DNA of 56,084 nt from CAYONZ01 sp964405465 (lineage in GTDB: Bacteria > Bdellovibrionota > Bdellovibrionia > Bdellovibrionales > JAMPXM01). Where the stretch lies: contig CAYONZ010000022.1 of assembly GCA_964405465.1 (NCBI GenBank), positions 1 through 56,084 of the forward strand, written 5' to 3'. The notes beneath the pieces were generated by a model. It was not told the origin of the DNA. It was given only the letters and a program-made list of their open reading frames with translations, and ran no database searches. A program made the translations under genes and the position numbers. Positions 1 through 8,273 of this stretch are shown here, piece after piece (position 1 is the first letter of the stretch; every line of letters begins with the position of its first letter).

Positions 1-195
1 ACAACCAATAAACGTGCAGTAAAATCTGGTAGTATGGTGATTTGCCTAGGTCTCATCATCGTATACTGGGTGATTTATGTCGCAAGCGAAAGCCTTGCTC
101 GAAGCGGCAAACTGCCGCCAGGTTTGGCTATGTGGCTTGCCAATATTGTATTTGGCGGAGCTTCGATCTGGACACTCAAACGCGCATGGAACTAA
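1..195 (+). CDS. LptF/LptG-family permease, C-terminal end only
   Basis: The frame is open from the first base of the window and stops at TAA 193-195, giving the last 64 residues of a protein whose start lies upstream. The piece contains two hydrophobic segments (around GSMVICLGLIIVYWVIY and MWLANIVFGGASIW) separated by a short loop with SLARSGKLPPGLAMW. A small residue-rich loop followed by a final helix with an alanine/asparagine/proline-rich entry is typical of the end of LptF and LptG, the inner-membrane permease subunits that extract lipopolysaccharide for transport to the outer membrane. LptF and LptG cannot be told apart from this fragment. It converges on dprA, with one base between the two stops. 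Confidence 0.72.
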   Translation, partial: TTNKRAVKSGSMVICLGLIIVYWVIYVASESLARSGKLPPGLAMWLANIVFGGASIWTLKRAWN

Positions 196-196
196 G

Positions 197-1060
197 TCAA
201 ATATAGCTGTATCTCTTTTGCGGATCGCTCATTGAATACTTCGCAAGCTGGCAGTCCCACAAAACCCGAAAATCGACATCATCGCGAATACCAAAGGCTC
301 CATCGTTGATTAAATTTAAACTGCCTCGCGTCTTTTCGCCATGAGGAAACATAGGCAGCACCGCTGTGGTGACTCCGTTTTGCATCGCCCACTTGGCGGT
401 GATCATAGTGCCACTTCGAAGTCCCGCTTCCGCAACAAAAAGGAGATGCGCCAACCCCGCAATTATTCGATTGCGCGCATGAAAGGCACTCTTATAGATT
501 TCAAAATTGGGCGGATACTCGCTCAGCCAAACTCCGCCAGACTGCGCGACACTCTCTCTCCAGAGGTCCAGCTCCTTTGGATAAAGGTTGCGCAATCCTG
601 TCGGCAGTAAAATTGCGGTGGGTTTTCCAGCGCGGATGGCAGAAAAATGCGCAGTTTGATCGACACCTCGAGCGCCGCCACTTACGACCGTCAAGTCATA
701 ATCGAGCAGACAATCCACAAGGTACCTATCGAGCCAACGTTTGGTTTCGGGCAGAGGCTCACGTGCTCCCACAATTGCTACGCGTGGTTTATTCAAACAC
801 TTCAACTGACCTTCATAAAAAAGAACTCGTGGCCAATCCCTCGCTGGCAAACAGAGCTCTGGATACTCGGAATGTCCTGGCCAGGTGAGTGAAATTCCCT
901 CAGATGTACAAAGACTTTCGATTTTATCTGCTTGCTCTAATAGTCTTTCATCAAATCCAAAAACCTCTCCCCATTCCTTTGGACCACGCAGGAAATGTTC
1001 GATACTCATTTCTTTTTTTTTAAAATAAAAATAAAGGGCCCATTGTGTTTCAGTCATCAT
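197..1060 (-). CDS. dprA: DNA-processing protein DprA (Smf), short form
   Basis: DprA binds incoming single-stranded DNA during natural transformation and loads RecA on it. The 287-residue protein shows the Rossmann-type DprA core: VAIVGARE, then VVSGGARGVDQTAH, then a TAILLPTGLRNLYP segment, then SAFHARNRIIAGLAH, then SGTMITAKWAMQNG. These match the family landmarks G-S/A-R, SGGARGID, FP.RNR and SGSLITA. About 85 residues precede the core. The protein stops soon after the core, so the C-terminal winged-helix domain found in many DprA proteins is missing. The start is ATG at 1060, with AAGAAGG just upstream; the next codon is also ATG. The gene lies on its own behind a terminator, near a split comEC, so the two DNA-uptake genes sit within 5 kb. 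Confidence 0.9.
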   Translation of the reverse strand: MMTETQWALYFYFKKKEMSIEHFLRGPKEWGEVFGFDERLLEQADKIESLCTSEGISLTWPGHSEYPELCLPARDWPRVLFYEGQLKCLNKPRVAIVGAREPLPETKRWLDRYLVDCLLDYDLTVVSGGARGVDQTAHFSAIRAGKPTAILLPTGLRNLYPKELDLWRESVAQSGGVWLSEYPPNFEIYKSAFHARNRIIAGLAHLLFVAEAGLRSGTMITAKWAMQNGVTTAVLPMFPHGEKTRGSLNLINDGAFGIRDDVDFRVLWDCQLAKYSMSDPQKRYSYI

Positions 1061-1117
1061 CTACCTTCTTTGCCATGTGGAACCCGATGCAGAAGCATCG
1101 CGAAACTCCAGCACTGC

Positions 1118-1145
1118 AAAAAAAAAGGGAGCATCAACAGCCCCC
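1118..1145 (-). terminator. Rho-independent terminator of the LysM gene
   Basis: Read on the minus strand, GGGGGC pairs with GCTCCC (one G-T pair) around a 7-base loop, followed by a run of nine T. It sits about 40 bases past the LysM gene stop and before dprA, so it should end the lipoprotein/LysM transcript and separate it from dprA. Confidence 0.72.
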
Positions 1146-1184
1146 TATATGATTACAATCAATTGTTATCCGAACAACGAACCC

Positions 1185-2687
1185 TTATTTGCTTTTCGCA
1201 CTCGCAGTGTTATCGGTGATATCGATGTCAATAATTTTTGGTTTTACAATATGAGTTCCTCTAACCTGTGGAACAGGAAAAGATCCACCAGTGGTATCGC
1301 CCGATTCGATTCGATCTTGCATGTCTACGATCACCGCAGTGGCGACCGATTTTTCTGTACGCACAATCTTTGCGACTCCCACCGCCGTACGAATCGAACC
1401 ATAGGTTGAGGCTCCTAGTCTTGACTCCCGTGAAGCTCGGATAGCCAACAAATCTCCAGGTTGCAGCCCCTTGTCACTCCCGCCATCCAAATAGATCAAT
1501 GCGCCCGATCCATGCAGGGTCTTTCTTTCATCGAACTCACCGCCGATGACGGTGGTTTCAACATCAACACGTCGCCCATTCACCGAGTAGTCAGTTTCTG
1601 GAAGTGCCTCAGTCAATACCAGAGATCCACGAGCAACAGCATTGACAGATCGCAAGACCAAAGCACGATAGACATTTTCATCTGCGCTCAAAAGTTCGGT
1701 CACTTCGACTTCGCCCCCAACTTCTATCATCTCAGCCATTTTCTTTTTACGAAACTCAACTGGCCGTTTCACAACAGCTGTCATCAAATGTGTCCCTATT
1801 TCCACCTTTTTTTGCAAGCGAAGTAGAACATACTGCATATCTGACGCCATCAATTCTGAAGCTTCAATCTCAGAAACAGTACCAATTCCCTCTGGTTCAG
1901 TTTCACTCACATAATATGGAATGACGGCTCGGCCATGCTCAGTTTGAGCCCGCCCCTTGATCACACTCAAGCCAGTGCTATCAAATTTTGCTTCAGAAAC
2001 TGGAATTGGAGAAATGAAACTAGGCGGAATTGTAGCCAAAAACCGCGAACGAGGAGGAGGCGGTGGAATTTCAGGACGTTCAATGACCATTTCGGCGTCA
2101 TCGACCACCGATGAAGCCTGAATCGATTTATTCGATTTTTCAACAAAGACATTTTTGTTCCCGGCAACGTTGATTGCACCAGCCCCCACTGAATCACTAC
2201 TTGTACTGCTCGATGACTCTTCAACTTGCACCTCAGCACTCACCTTGGTGTCTGGTTTGGCCTCGACAACTGACAAGGAGGGAGCGTCGCTTTCTGTGCC
2301 AGCCACAAACTTCACGATCTTACCTGGAACAATAACATGAGGATTCTCAATGGCGCCATTTTCAGACCACAACTTCGGCCAAAAACCACCATCCGCAAAA
2401 AAAGTTTCGCTGATTTCCCACAAGGTATCACCAGCTTGAATCTTGTAGACCTCACTGGCGTGCGTACCTAAAACCGTCGCCCATTTTTCATCCGACACCG
2501 GAGCTCCTGCTCGCACAAACATATTGTACAGTCTTCTTTCTAAATCAGAATTCACGTGGTCATCGAACTCTCCACCTGATTGCCCTAGAACCTGAAGACC
2601 TACGGCCGACACAGCGAACATGATAAGCGCACTTTTGAATCGTTTTCCTTGAGTTCTATTTTGCTTCTTCATTTGTTGTTTCACCAT
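1185..2687 (-). CDS. exported LysM-domain protein
   Basis: 500 residues with an N-terminal hydrophobic stretch (about residues 20-36, FKSALIMFAVSAVGLQVLG) that works as a signal anchor or signal peptide. One LysM motif follows at about 80-130 (YKIQAGDTLWEISETFF...NPHVIVPGKIVKF), so the protein should bind peptidoglycan in the periplasm. Next come a Ser/Val-rich linker and a proline run (PPPPPR), then about 280 residues of beta-rich sequence with no family I recognise. It begins six bases after the stop of the upstream lipoprotein gene, so the two are probably one operon. The start is uncertain: AGGAG lies only one base before the ATG at 2687, and the GTG at 2684 or the ATG at 2672 would fit that ribosome site or a later one better. 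LysM assignment is firm; the role is inferred. Confidence 0.8.
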   Translation of the reverse strand: MVKQQMKKQNRTQGKRFKSALIMFAVSAVGLQVLGQSGGEFDDHVNSDLERRLYNMFVRAGAPVSDEKWATVLGTHASEVYKIQAGDTLWEISETFFADGGFWPKLWSENGAIENPHVIVPGKIVKFVAGTESDAPSLSVVEAKPDTKVSAEVQVEESSSSTSSDSVGAGAINVAGNKNVFVEKSNKSIQASSVVDDAEMVIERPEIPPPPPRSRFLATIPPSFISPIPVSEAKFDSTGLSVIKGRAQTEHGRAVIPYYVSETEPEGIGTVSEIEASELMASDMQYVLLRLQKKVEIGTHLMTAVVKRPVEFRKKKMAEMIEVGGEVEVTELLSADENVYRALVLRSVNAVARGSLVLTEALPETDYSVNGRRVDVETTVIGGEFDERKTLHGSGALIYLDGGSDKGLQPGDLLAIRASRESRLGASTYGSIRTAVGVAKIVRTEKSVATAVIVDMQDRIESGDTTGGSFPVPQVRGTHIVKPKIIDIDITDNTASAKSK

Positions 2688-2693
2688 GCTCCT

Positions 2694-3458
2694 CTATAGT
2701 TTGTTCCTAGTGCTTCCTATTTCATGCGAAGCCATTTGTGCTTCTTCACTCCCAGAAAAATACGATTGAATTTTCAAATAAAAGTCTTTTGCTAAAGCCA
2801 TATTTTTTAGTTTCATCTGGCTTCGAGCTTTCAATAGGAGTGCCGAAGCGATTTTTTCACTCTGCGGAAAACGACTGAGAAGTTCATCACATGCACTATT
2901 GGCCCGTGCATATTCTGCCGTTTCAAAATTAAGCAAAGCAAAAAGATAAAGTGCATTGTCATAAAATGTACTTTGTGGATAGGTCTTTGAAAAAAGCGTG
3001 AGAGTTTTTCGCAACTCACTAATACTTTTCTTGCGATAGGTCTCGATTGCTTTTGCATATAGATAATGCTCGCCTTTTTCTTCAGTCGACTTGACCTCAA
3101 TCTCAGGCAAACGAGTCCCCATCACACTTGCAGAACTTCTCTCTTCAGGGGGAGTTGAGCCAATTGCGCGAGAAGGCGGTTGGCTCGCAAATTCCACTGA
3201 TGATGAAAATGCCACGGGTACCTCTGGGCTTCTTAATGCCACTGGCTCACAAGAAGTCGCTCGGCTCGACAGTACAAAGTTTTTTTCTTTGAGTTGATCC
3301 GCCATAATTTTCTGTTTTTTTAATTCAGACTCCAGCTCAAAAATTCTCTGCTTTTGTTGCTGAAGTTGCGTCATACTTGGCATCAAGCTGGAGCAGCCCG
3401 TTCCGAAAAACAGAGAGACACAACACAACTGCAGCAATACTATCGAAGATCTTTTCAT
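2694..3458 (-). CDS. CpoB/YbgF-like lipoprotein with coiled coil and TPR-like repeats
   Basis: 254 residues. The N-terminus MKRSSIVLLQLCCVSLFFGTGC ends in a lipobox (FGTGC), so the protein is probably lipidated at Cys22. A heptad-like coiled coil follows (about residues 32-62, many L/Q/K/E), then a low-complexity linker, then three helical TPR-like units from about residue 130 (YAKAIETYRKKS..., DNALYLFALLNFETAEYARANSACDELLSRFP, ASALLLKARSQMKLKNMALAKDFY). This order of coiled coil plus C-terminal TPR resembles CpoB/YbgF, which links peptidoglycan synthesis with outer-membrane constriction in other bacteria. There is no tol-pal cluster next to it, so that function is not shown here. It is the first gene of an operon with the LysM protein. 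Confidence 0.68.
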   Translation of the reverse strand: MKRSSIVLLQLCCVSLFFGTGCSSLMPSMTQLQQQKQRIFELESELKKQKIMADQLKEKNFVLSSRATSCEPVALRSPEVPVAFSSSVEFASQPPSRAIGSTPPEERSSASVMGTRLPEIEVKSTEEKGEHYLYAKAIETYRKKSISELRKTLTLFSKTYPQSTFYDNALYLFALLNFETAEYARANSACDELLSRFPQSEKIASALLLKARSQMKLKNMALAKDFYLKIQSYFSGSEEAQMASHEIGSTRNKL

Positions 3459-3800
3459 GACACTCCCCTACTTAGTTTATGGAAATTGCTGCGCCCTGCA
3501 AAGAGGGCACTCACGAATCTAGAACGAGGTCGGGACAAGATATCCCCAGTTATCCACAATGAATGTGCATTGTGTACAGTCTGACACCACCAACTCAAGT
3601 CCTGGACTAGGTTTCAGCGAATTGCACAGTGTTTACACAACAGTTAACTGCCTGTATTTATTTATGTTTTCCGCATTTATAGTTTCTGCCGAGAAAAATC
3701 TGTTACAGATCTTAAATCCGGCAAACCCGGACCTTACAGAATCTGCTATTGCTGTGGTTGCTTTGGAGACCGTCCCTGTTTTTGCAATTTTCCCTGAGGT
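3459..3800. other. 342-bp region between divergent lipoprotein and comEC genes
   Basis: This region must hold the promoters of both divergent transcripts. It contains a perfect 9-base DnaA-box sequence TTATCCACA at 3550-3558, preceded by the similar ATCCCCAG. A plus-strand reading frame from ATG 3559 (or ATG 3664) ends at TGA 3802-3804 and overlaps the comEC start as ATGA, which could couple a small protein to comEC. Its composition (SAIAVVALETVPVFAIFPEV at the end) is not recognisable and I do not call it a gene. Another frame over 3654-3797 would give a peptide ending in CYCCGCFGDRPCFCNFP, with no clear start signal. Confidence 0.5.
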
Positions 3801-4733
3801 ATGAAGGCCTTCATTGCTTGTATGATTTCAATTTGTATTATGACTTACCTAAATTTGCCTGAACACATGGCATCTCTTACACTCCCACTTCACGCCATCT
3901 GCCTGAAGCACACCCCTGAATCTGCCTATTCTTTCATCTATGAGGGAATTGTCTGTGGTGAAAACCTTCCACACCAAGACCTTGCTAATCTGTTTAAGCA
4001 AAGTGGCCTGATTCATTTGATCGTGGTTTCTGGATCACATTTGGTTTTTCTCGAAGGCACCCTAGATTTTCTGCTGCGCAAGGTAAAGTATCGGAAAAAC
4101 ATAATTAATTTAGTCTTGGTTCTTTATATTTTAATGACCCTTGCACAACCACCAAGCGTTCGAGCAGGACTCCAGAGGTTACTCTCAGCCTTAAATAAAA
4201 AACTGCAATGGCATTGGCCCGACCTGCTCTGTTGTTTTATGACAGGTTTTTTCACTTTGCTTTTGTTTCCTGGCTGGTGGAACTCACACTCTTTTCTTCT
4301 GAGTTGGGCCGCGACTTTTGCCATGACGATTTCGCGAACCAAAATTCATCCGAGACACCTCCGCTTTCATTTTTGGATGTATTGGCTCTTGGTGATTCCA
4401 CTGCTGACATTGACCTGTCCTCAGCCACTCTCAATTTTTTGCAACTGGTTACTGGCTCCACTCATTGGCGGCATACTGTTTCCACTTAGTGCACTCTGCT
4501 ATTTTATACCGATCCTTCACTCCTTCGTTGATTTAGGCTGGCAGATGCTGGAAAGGCTCCTTGAGTTTTTGGTACAAGAAGCACCCCGCTTGACCTCTGA
4601 TCCAACAATTTCTTTGCAGGTTTCTCTGCTTGGCGCTTGGGGCTACCTTATCGCGATCCAGCTTGCTAGCTACACCTGGCAAGTCATATGGAATCGACAC
4701 CACCGATTTGCAAGCACTCGGAGTCCACAATGA
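3801..4733 (+). CDS. comEC: ComEC/Rec2 membrane-channel domain protein (split ComEC)
   Basis: 310 residues with about seven hydrophobic segments. The region GLIHLIVVSGSHLVFLEG matches the conserved GLxHLxAISGxH signature of the Competence domain (PF03772), and PPSVRAGLQRLL matches the PSxxRAxxM segment that follows. ComEC is the inner-membrane channel that takes up single-stranded DNA. Ordinary ComEC proteins (about 700-800 residues) also have an N-terminal OB-type domain and a C-terminal metallo-beta-lactamase domain in the same chain. Here the N-terminal OB part is absent and the lactamase part is the next gene, overlapping by ATGA at 4730-4733. An in-frame stop at 3795-3797 prevents extension upstream. 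Confidence 0.85.
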   Translation: MKAFIACMISICIMTYLNLPEHMASLTLPLHAICLKHTPESAYSFIYEGIVCGENLPHQDLANLFKQSGLIHLIVVSGSHLVFLEGTLDFLLRKVKYRKNIINLVLVLYILMTLAQPPSVRAGLQRLLSALNKKLQWHWPDLLCCFMTGFFTLLLFPGWWNSHSFLLSWAATFAMTISRTKIHPRHLRFHFWMYWLLVIPLLTLTCPQPLSIFCNWLLAPLIGGILFPLSALCYFIPILHSFVDLGWQMLERLLEFLVQEAPRLTSDPTISLQVSLLGAWGYLIAIQLASYTWQVIWNRHHRFASTRSPQ

Positions 4734-5488
4734 TTTTTGCATTTCTGTTTTTTTTATTTCTCGATTCACCAATTAGTCTCGAACCTGTCGGCAACCAATT
4801 CATTGTTTGGAATGTTGGCCAGGGACAGTGGCTAACACTCCTCGAGGAAGAAACTTGTTGGCACTTTGATTCAGGTGGGGAGCAAATGGATTGGTCAGGT
4901 TTAAAAAAAATCTGCCAAAAACGCCAGAATAGATTTCTTTATACTCACTGGGATCTCGATCACATTAGTTTTGCGAAGGTCATTGCTCGCCATCTCGACC
5001 ACTTTTGCCTCGAAGAACTTCCTCAGGGCCCAGACCCGGGCGCAAAAAAACAAAATCTATTTCGCCGGTGGCCCCTCTGCCCAGAGCAAAGCCGAAAGCC
5101 TTTTGTAGATTTATTTCTCGACACGCCCTCGAATTCTCAAAATCAGAATTCGAAAAAAATTTTAGCCAATGATTACAGTAGGGTCTGGCTCATTAATCAA
5201 CACATCTTAATTGCTGGTGACTCACCTCTAGCCAAAGAAAAAATCTGGAGAGAAAAAATCACCAAGCAAAATAAAATAGATTTATTTGTTCTCGGGCACC
5301 ACGGCAGTCGTACAAGTACGTCCAAAGAACTTCTCAATAAACTCACTAGTGTTAAATACGCCATCGCCAGTTGTCGATTTAAAAAATATGGACACCCGCA
5401 CAGTCAGACTTTAAACAAAATTGCGAAAGCAAAAAAAATCTTATTGAAAACCGAAGACTGGGGAAGTCTGCACTTTCCCCAGTACTGA
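4730..5488 (+). CDS. ComEC-type metallo-beta-lactamase domain as a separate protein
   Basis: 252 residues from the ATG that overlaps the stop of the channel gene (ATGA). A hydrophobic N-terminus (MIFAFLFFLFLDSPISL) should export or anchor it. QFIVWNVGQGQWLTL matches the start of the ComEC lactamase domain (DVGQGxx). The metal site appears intact: THWDLDH (HxDxDH), HILIAGDSP (the aspartate region) and VLGHHGSRTSTS (the HHGS motif), then GHPH near the end. In unsplit ComEC this periplasmic domain is thought to act on the non-transported DNA strand. The overlap means the two halves are probably made in equal amounts and work together as a two-chain ComEC. Confidence 0.86.
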   Translation: MIFAFLFFLFLDSPISLEPVGNQFIVWNVGQGQWLTLLEEETCWHFDSGGEQMDWSGLKKICQKRQNRFLYTHWDLDHISFAKVIARHLDHFCLEELPQGPDPGAKKQNLFRRWPLCPEQSRKPFVDLFLDTPSNSQNQNSKKILANDYSRVWLINQHILIAGDSPLAKEKIWREKITKQNKIDLFVLGHHGSRTSTSKELLNKLTSVKYAIASCRFKKYGHPHSQTLNKIAKAKKILLKTEDWGSLHFPQY

Positions 5489-5501
5489 GGGAATTTTCAA
5501 A

Positions 5502-6611
5502 TCAACTTGGGCGAAATGGACGATACTCCAAATCGAGATCACGAGCCACGGGCTCATACGAAACATATCCTTTGTAGACATTGACTCCTTTATAAAGAGC
5601 CGCATCTTTCGAGGCAGCATCCTCTACTCCCATGCGCGCCAACATTGAAGCATATTTAAATGTCGCATTTGTTAAGGCGTAAGTGGAAGTGCGAGAAACC
5701 ACACCAGGCATATTCGGTACACAATAATGAATCACACCATTGATTTCAAATGTCGGGTTCAAGTGACTGGTCGGTCGACAAGTCTCAATGCATCCGCCTT
5801 GATCAACAGCGACATCGACGACGACACTCCCGGCCGCCATACTTTCAATCATCGCCTTGTTCACCAATTGCGGAGCTTTCGCTCCTGCGACCAAAACAGC
5901 ACCAACAACCAAATCAGCATCTCGAACCGAACGTTCAATGTTTTGCATATTTGAATACAGCGTGCTCACACGTCCTTGAAATACATCATCAAGATACTCG
6001 AGACGCGCGTGATTCACATCCAAAATAGTGACCTCAGCTCCCAGACCCACAGCCATTTTGGCTGCGTTGATACCCACAACACCACCACCGATGATCGTCA
6101 CTTTTCCGCGTTGGACTCCGGTCACTCCCCCAAGCAAAATACCCTTGCCACCGTGATCTTTCTGCAAATAGAAAGCCCCCACTTGGGTAGCCATCCGCCC
6201 GGCGACCTCGCTCATTGGAGTCAACAACGGCAAGGACCCGTCAGAGTTTTGAATTGTTTCATAGGCCACTGCTTTCACTTTGCGCTCGCATAAAACTTTC
6301 GTGAGTTTTGGCTCAGCAGCCAAATGCAAGTATGTGTACAAAATCTGATTTTCTTTTAAAAGTTCGTACTCATCTGGAAGGGGCTCCTTTACCTTTACAA
6401 TCATCTCTGCTTTTTCATAGATCTCTTTTGCTGAGTCCAAGATCTTCGCGCCTGCGTGAAGATAGGTTTCATTGGGGATTCGACTTCCCAATCCCGCATC
6501 TTTTTCGACAAACACCTCGTGACCCTCAGCCACCAACTGCCGTACACCAGCATCTGTCATACCCACGCGATTTTCACTTATCTTGATTTCCTTAGGCACT
6601 CCAATAATCAT
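5502..6611 (-). CDS. ald: alanine dehydrogenase
   Basis: 369 residues from the chosen ATG at 6611. This gives the family's usual start MIIGVPKEIK and has AGGAGA seven bases upstream; an eight-residue longer frame is not needed. The enzyme interconverts L-alanine and pyruvate plus ammonia with NAD. Family marks: PKEIKISENRVGMT, then VKVKEPLPDEYELL, then YLHLAA, then GRMATQVGAFYLQ. The glycine-rich nucleotide site is VTIIGGGVVGINAAKMAVGLGA, and a late VPNMPGVVSRTSTYALTNAT follows. Length is normal (about 370). It stands alone, converging with the split comEC genes (13 bases apart). In an amino-acid-eating organism it would feed alanine into central metabolism; that role is inferred. Confidence 0.96.
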   Translation of the reverse strand: MIIGVPKEIKISENRVGMTDAGVRQLVAEGHEVFVEKDAGLGSRIPNETYLHAGAKILDSAKEIYEKAEMIVKVKEPLPDEYELLKENQILYTYLHLAAEPKLTKVLCERKVKAVAYETIQNSDGSLPLLTPMSEVAGRMATQVGAFYLQKDHGGKGILLGGVTGVQRGKVTIIGGGVVGINAAKMAVGLGAEVTILDVNHARLEYLDDVFQGRVSTLYSNMQNIERSVRDADLVVGAVLVAGAKAPQLVNKAMIESMAAGSVVVDVAVDQGGCIETCRPTSHLNPTFEINGVIHYCVPNMPGVVSRTSTYALTNATFKYASMLARMGVEDAASKDAALYKGVNVYKGYVSYEPVARDLDLEYRPFRPS

Positions 6612-6780
6612 CACTGTCTCCTTTAGTCTTCGCACCCGCGATTCGAATTTTTACGATCAAGGCCAAGTTAGCGACCAAAACAGAAAAGAAGCCCACCCTT
6701 GACCATTGGTTGTCATTTTCCAACTAGGGCAAATTGGAGCAAATATCCTAGAGCAAGGCAAGATTTTAACATAACTAATT

Positions 6781-7674
6781 TCAGCGAGTGATACTCAGCA
6801 CATTGGGAGGCACACTTGAACCCAGCTGCATCATTCGATAACAGTCCGGAGATGCCAGCAATTTCTTAACAAGCTTGTTCATCACATCGTGTCCCGCTTT
6901 ATAGAGCACCACATGTCCCATAAGAGGCATCCCCAAAGTGACCAAATCACCAAGTGCGTCTAGCACTTTATGGCGTACAAACTCATTTGGCCAACGAAGA
7001 CCTTCCGGGTTCATCACAGTGTCCTGGTCCAGTACAATTGCATTGTCGAGACTACCACCTAAGGCCAAACCTCGTGAACGCATCGTCTCAACATCTTTCA
7101 AGAAGCCAAAGGTTCGTGCTGAAGCAATTTCCCTAATAAAGGACTCTTCATTGATATCAATGTCTAGCCTCTGCAGGCCAATGCTCGGGTGAGCAAAGTC
7201 GATTGTCGCAGTAATTCGTAATCCGTTGTAGGGCACCACATAAGCATGCTTGTCACCATCGCCATAAAACACGTGCTGAGTCACATAGGCATACTCGCGA
7301 GGGGCATCCTGATCAAAAAGACCCGCACTCAAAAGTGCTTCCATAAACGTTCGTGCGCTCCCGTCACCAATCGGAATCTCCGGCCCCTCCATCTCAATAA
7401 AGAGATTGTCGACACGAAAAGCGGCCAGCATGGATAGACAATGCTCAACAGTCGACACTGAGAATTCAGCACAGCCCAATGTGGTCGCAAGCGACGTCGC
7501 TTGCACATTCTCGGGCACCACCTTGACGGATGGATTCCCTGGCAAATCATGACGAATGATGTATATCCCCGTATTTGCCGGTGCCGGCTTAAAATGCATA
7601 CGAGCTAATTTTCCTGTGTGAAGGCCTATGCCCTCGACAGTTACTCGCTTTCCGATGGTTCTTTGTAGATACAT
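6781..7674 (-). CDS. lpxC: UDP-3-O-acyl-N-acetylglucosamine deacetylase LpxC
   Basis: 297 residues from ATG 7674 (MYLQRTIGKRVTVEGIGLHTG), which matches the usual N-terminus; the longer frame adds 16 odd residues. LpxC makes the first committed step of lipid A synthesis in the cytoplasm. The zinc ligands are visible as STVEHCLSML (His) and NEFVRHKVLDALGDL (His and Asp), and the catalytic His is in GHVVLYKAGHDVMN. The IGDGSA motif after GPEIP is also present. No divisome or cell-wall genes lie next to it, although lpxC often follows ftsZ in proteobacteria. Presence of lpxC confirms a lipid-A-bearing outer membrane. Confidence 0.96.
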   Translation of the reverse strand: MYLQRTIGKRVTVEGIGLHTGKLARMHFKPAPANTGIYIIRHDLPGNPSVKVVPENVQATSLATTLGCAEFSVSTVEHCLSMLAAFRVDNLFIEMEGPEIPIGDGSARTFMEALLSAGLFDQDAPREYAYVTQHVFYGDGDKHAYVVPYNGLRITATIDFAHPSIGLQRLDIDINEESFIREIASARTFGFLKDVETMRSRGLALGGSLDNAIVLDQDTVMNPEGLRWPNEFVRHKVLDALGDLVTLGMPLMGHVVLYKAGHDVMNKLVKKLLASPDCYRMMQLGSSVPPNVLSITR

Positions 7675-7851
7675 ACTTGGCAGAATACAGAAAAGCACTG
7701 CGAATGAAAAGCGAGAAGCCAAACTTCATCAAAATTTAGCTATTGAATGAATTAAGGTGCTTTGTCATCCAATCAGACCTCGCGAGTAGCAGTTGCCGAA
7801 GTTATGATTTTACTGATTTTGTTTCGTCACGGTTTATGGCAAAATCAATTC

Positions 7852-8253
7852 ATGCCGACCGTCGCAAAAAACCTTTTCGAACTATTTCGTTTTTTTTCGA
7901 AAATAAAATTTTGGCAAGATTCGAAGTTTGAGACCTTCGGCGCTGTAAATCATCAAAACGCACTTGAAAATCGTGCCATTTTGCAGCTGCACACGTTCTT
8001 TGGCCTAGTGGCTGGAATCTTGCTGATCACGGCTTGCTCTAGTTCTCCGAAGCAAACCCAGTTTGGGTCGGAGGTCGATGTCAGCGAACTCTCCAAAGCT
8101 GAAGGGGCTGCTTACGCCGCCGATGCTTTTACCTTTCGCAAAGAGCAGCCTATTCGTCCGCCCGTCACCAGCGATGTTTTCTTCAAGCAGTGTGAGCTTA
8201 ATTCACGACGAGTTTCATACTCACGAACTGCCTACTCTTGTGAATACCGATAA
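7852..8253 (+). CDS. small putative lipoprotein, unknown function
   Basis: About 133 residues if translation starts at ATG 7852; an ATG at 7762 would add 30 residues. A hydrophobic segment FFGLVAGILLITACSSS ends in a good lipobox (LITAC), but it begins about 48 residues after the start, which is long for a signal peptide. A TTG at 7981 would place it at the N-terminus, though I see no clear ribosome site there. The 70 residues after the cysteine are polar and end in SRTAYSCEYR. No family is recognised. It converges on ruvB with about 20 bases between stops. I am fairly sure that a lipoprotein is encoded and unsure of its start. Confidence 0.5.
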   Translation: MPTVAKNLFELFRFFSKIKFWQDSKFETFGAVNHQNALENRAILQLHTFFGLVAGILLITACSSSPKQTQFGSEVDVSELSKAEGAAYAADAFTFRKEQPIRPPVTSDVFFKQCELNSRRVSYSRTAYSCEYR

Positions 8254-8273
8254 AATCCTTCAATGAATGTCTC

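Noticed and set aside
3654..3797. Cysteine-rich peptide (ends CYCCGCFGDRPCFCNFP) ahead of comEC
   Set aside because: Only a GTG start without a ribosome site, and another frame over the same bases looks equally plausible; kept as a remark only.
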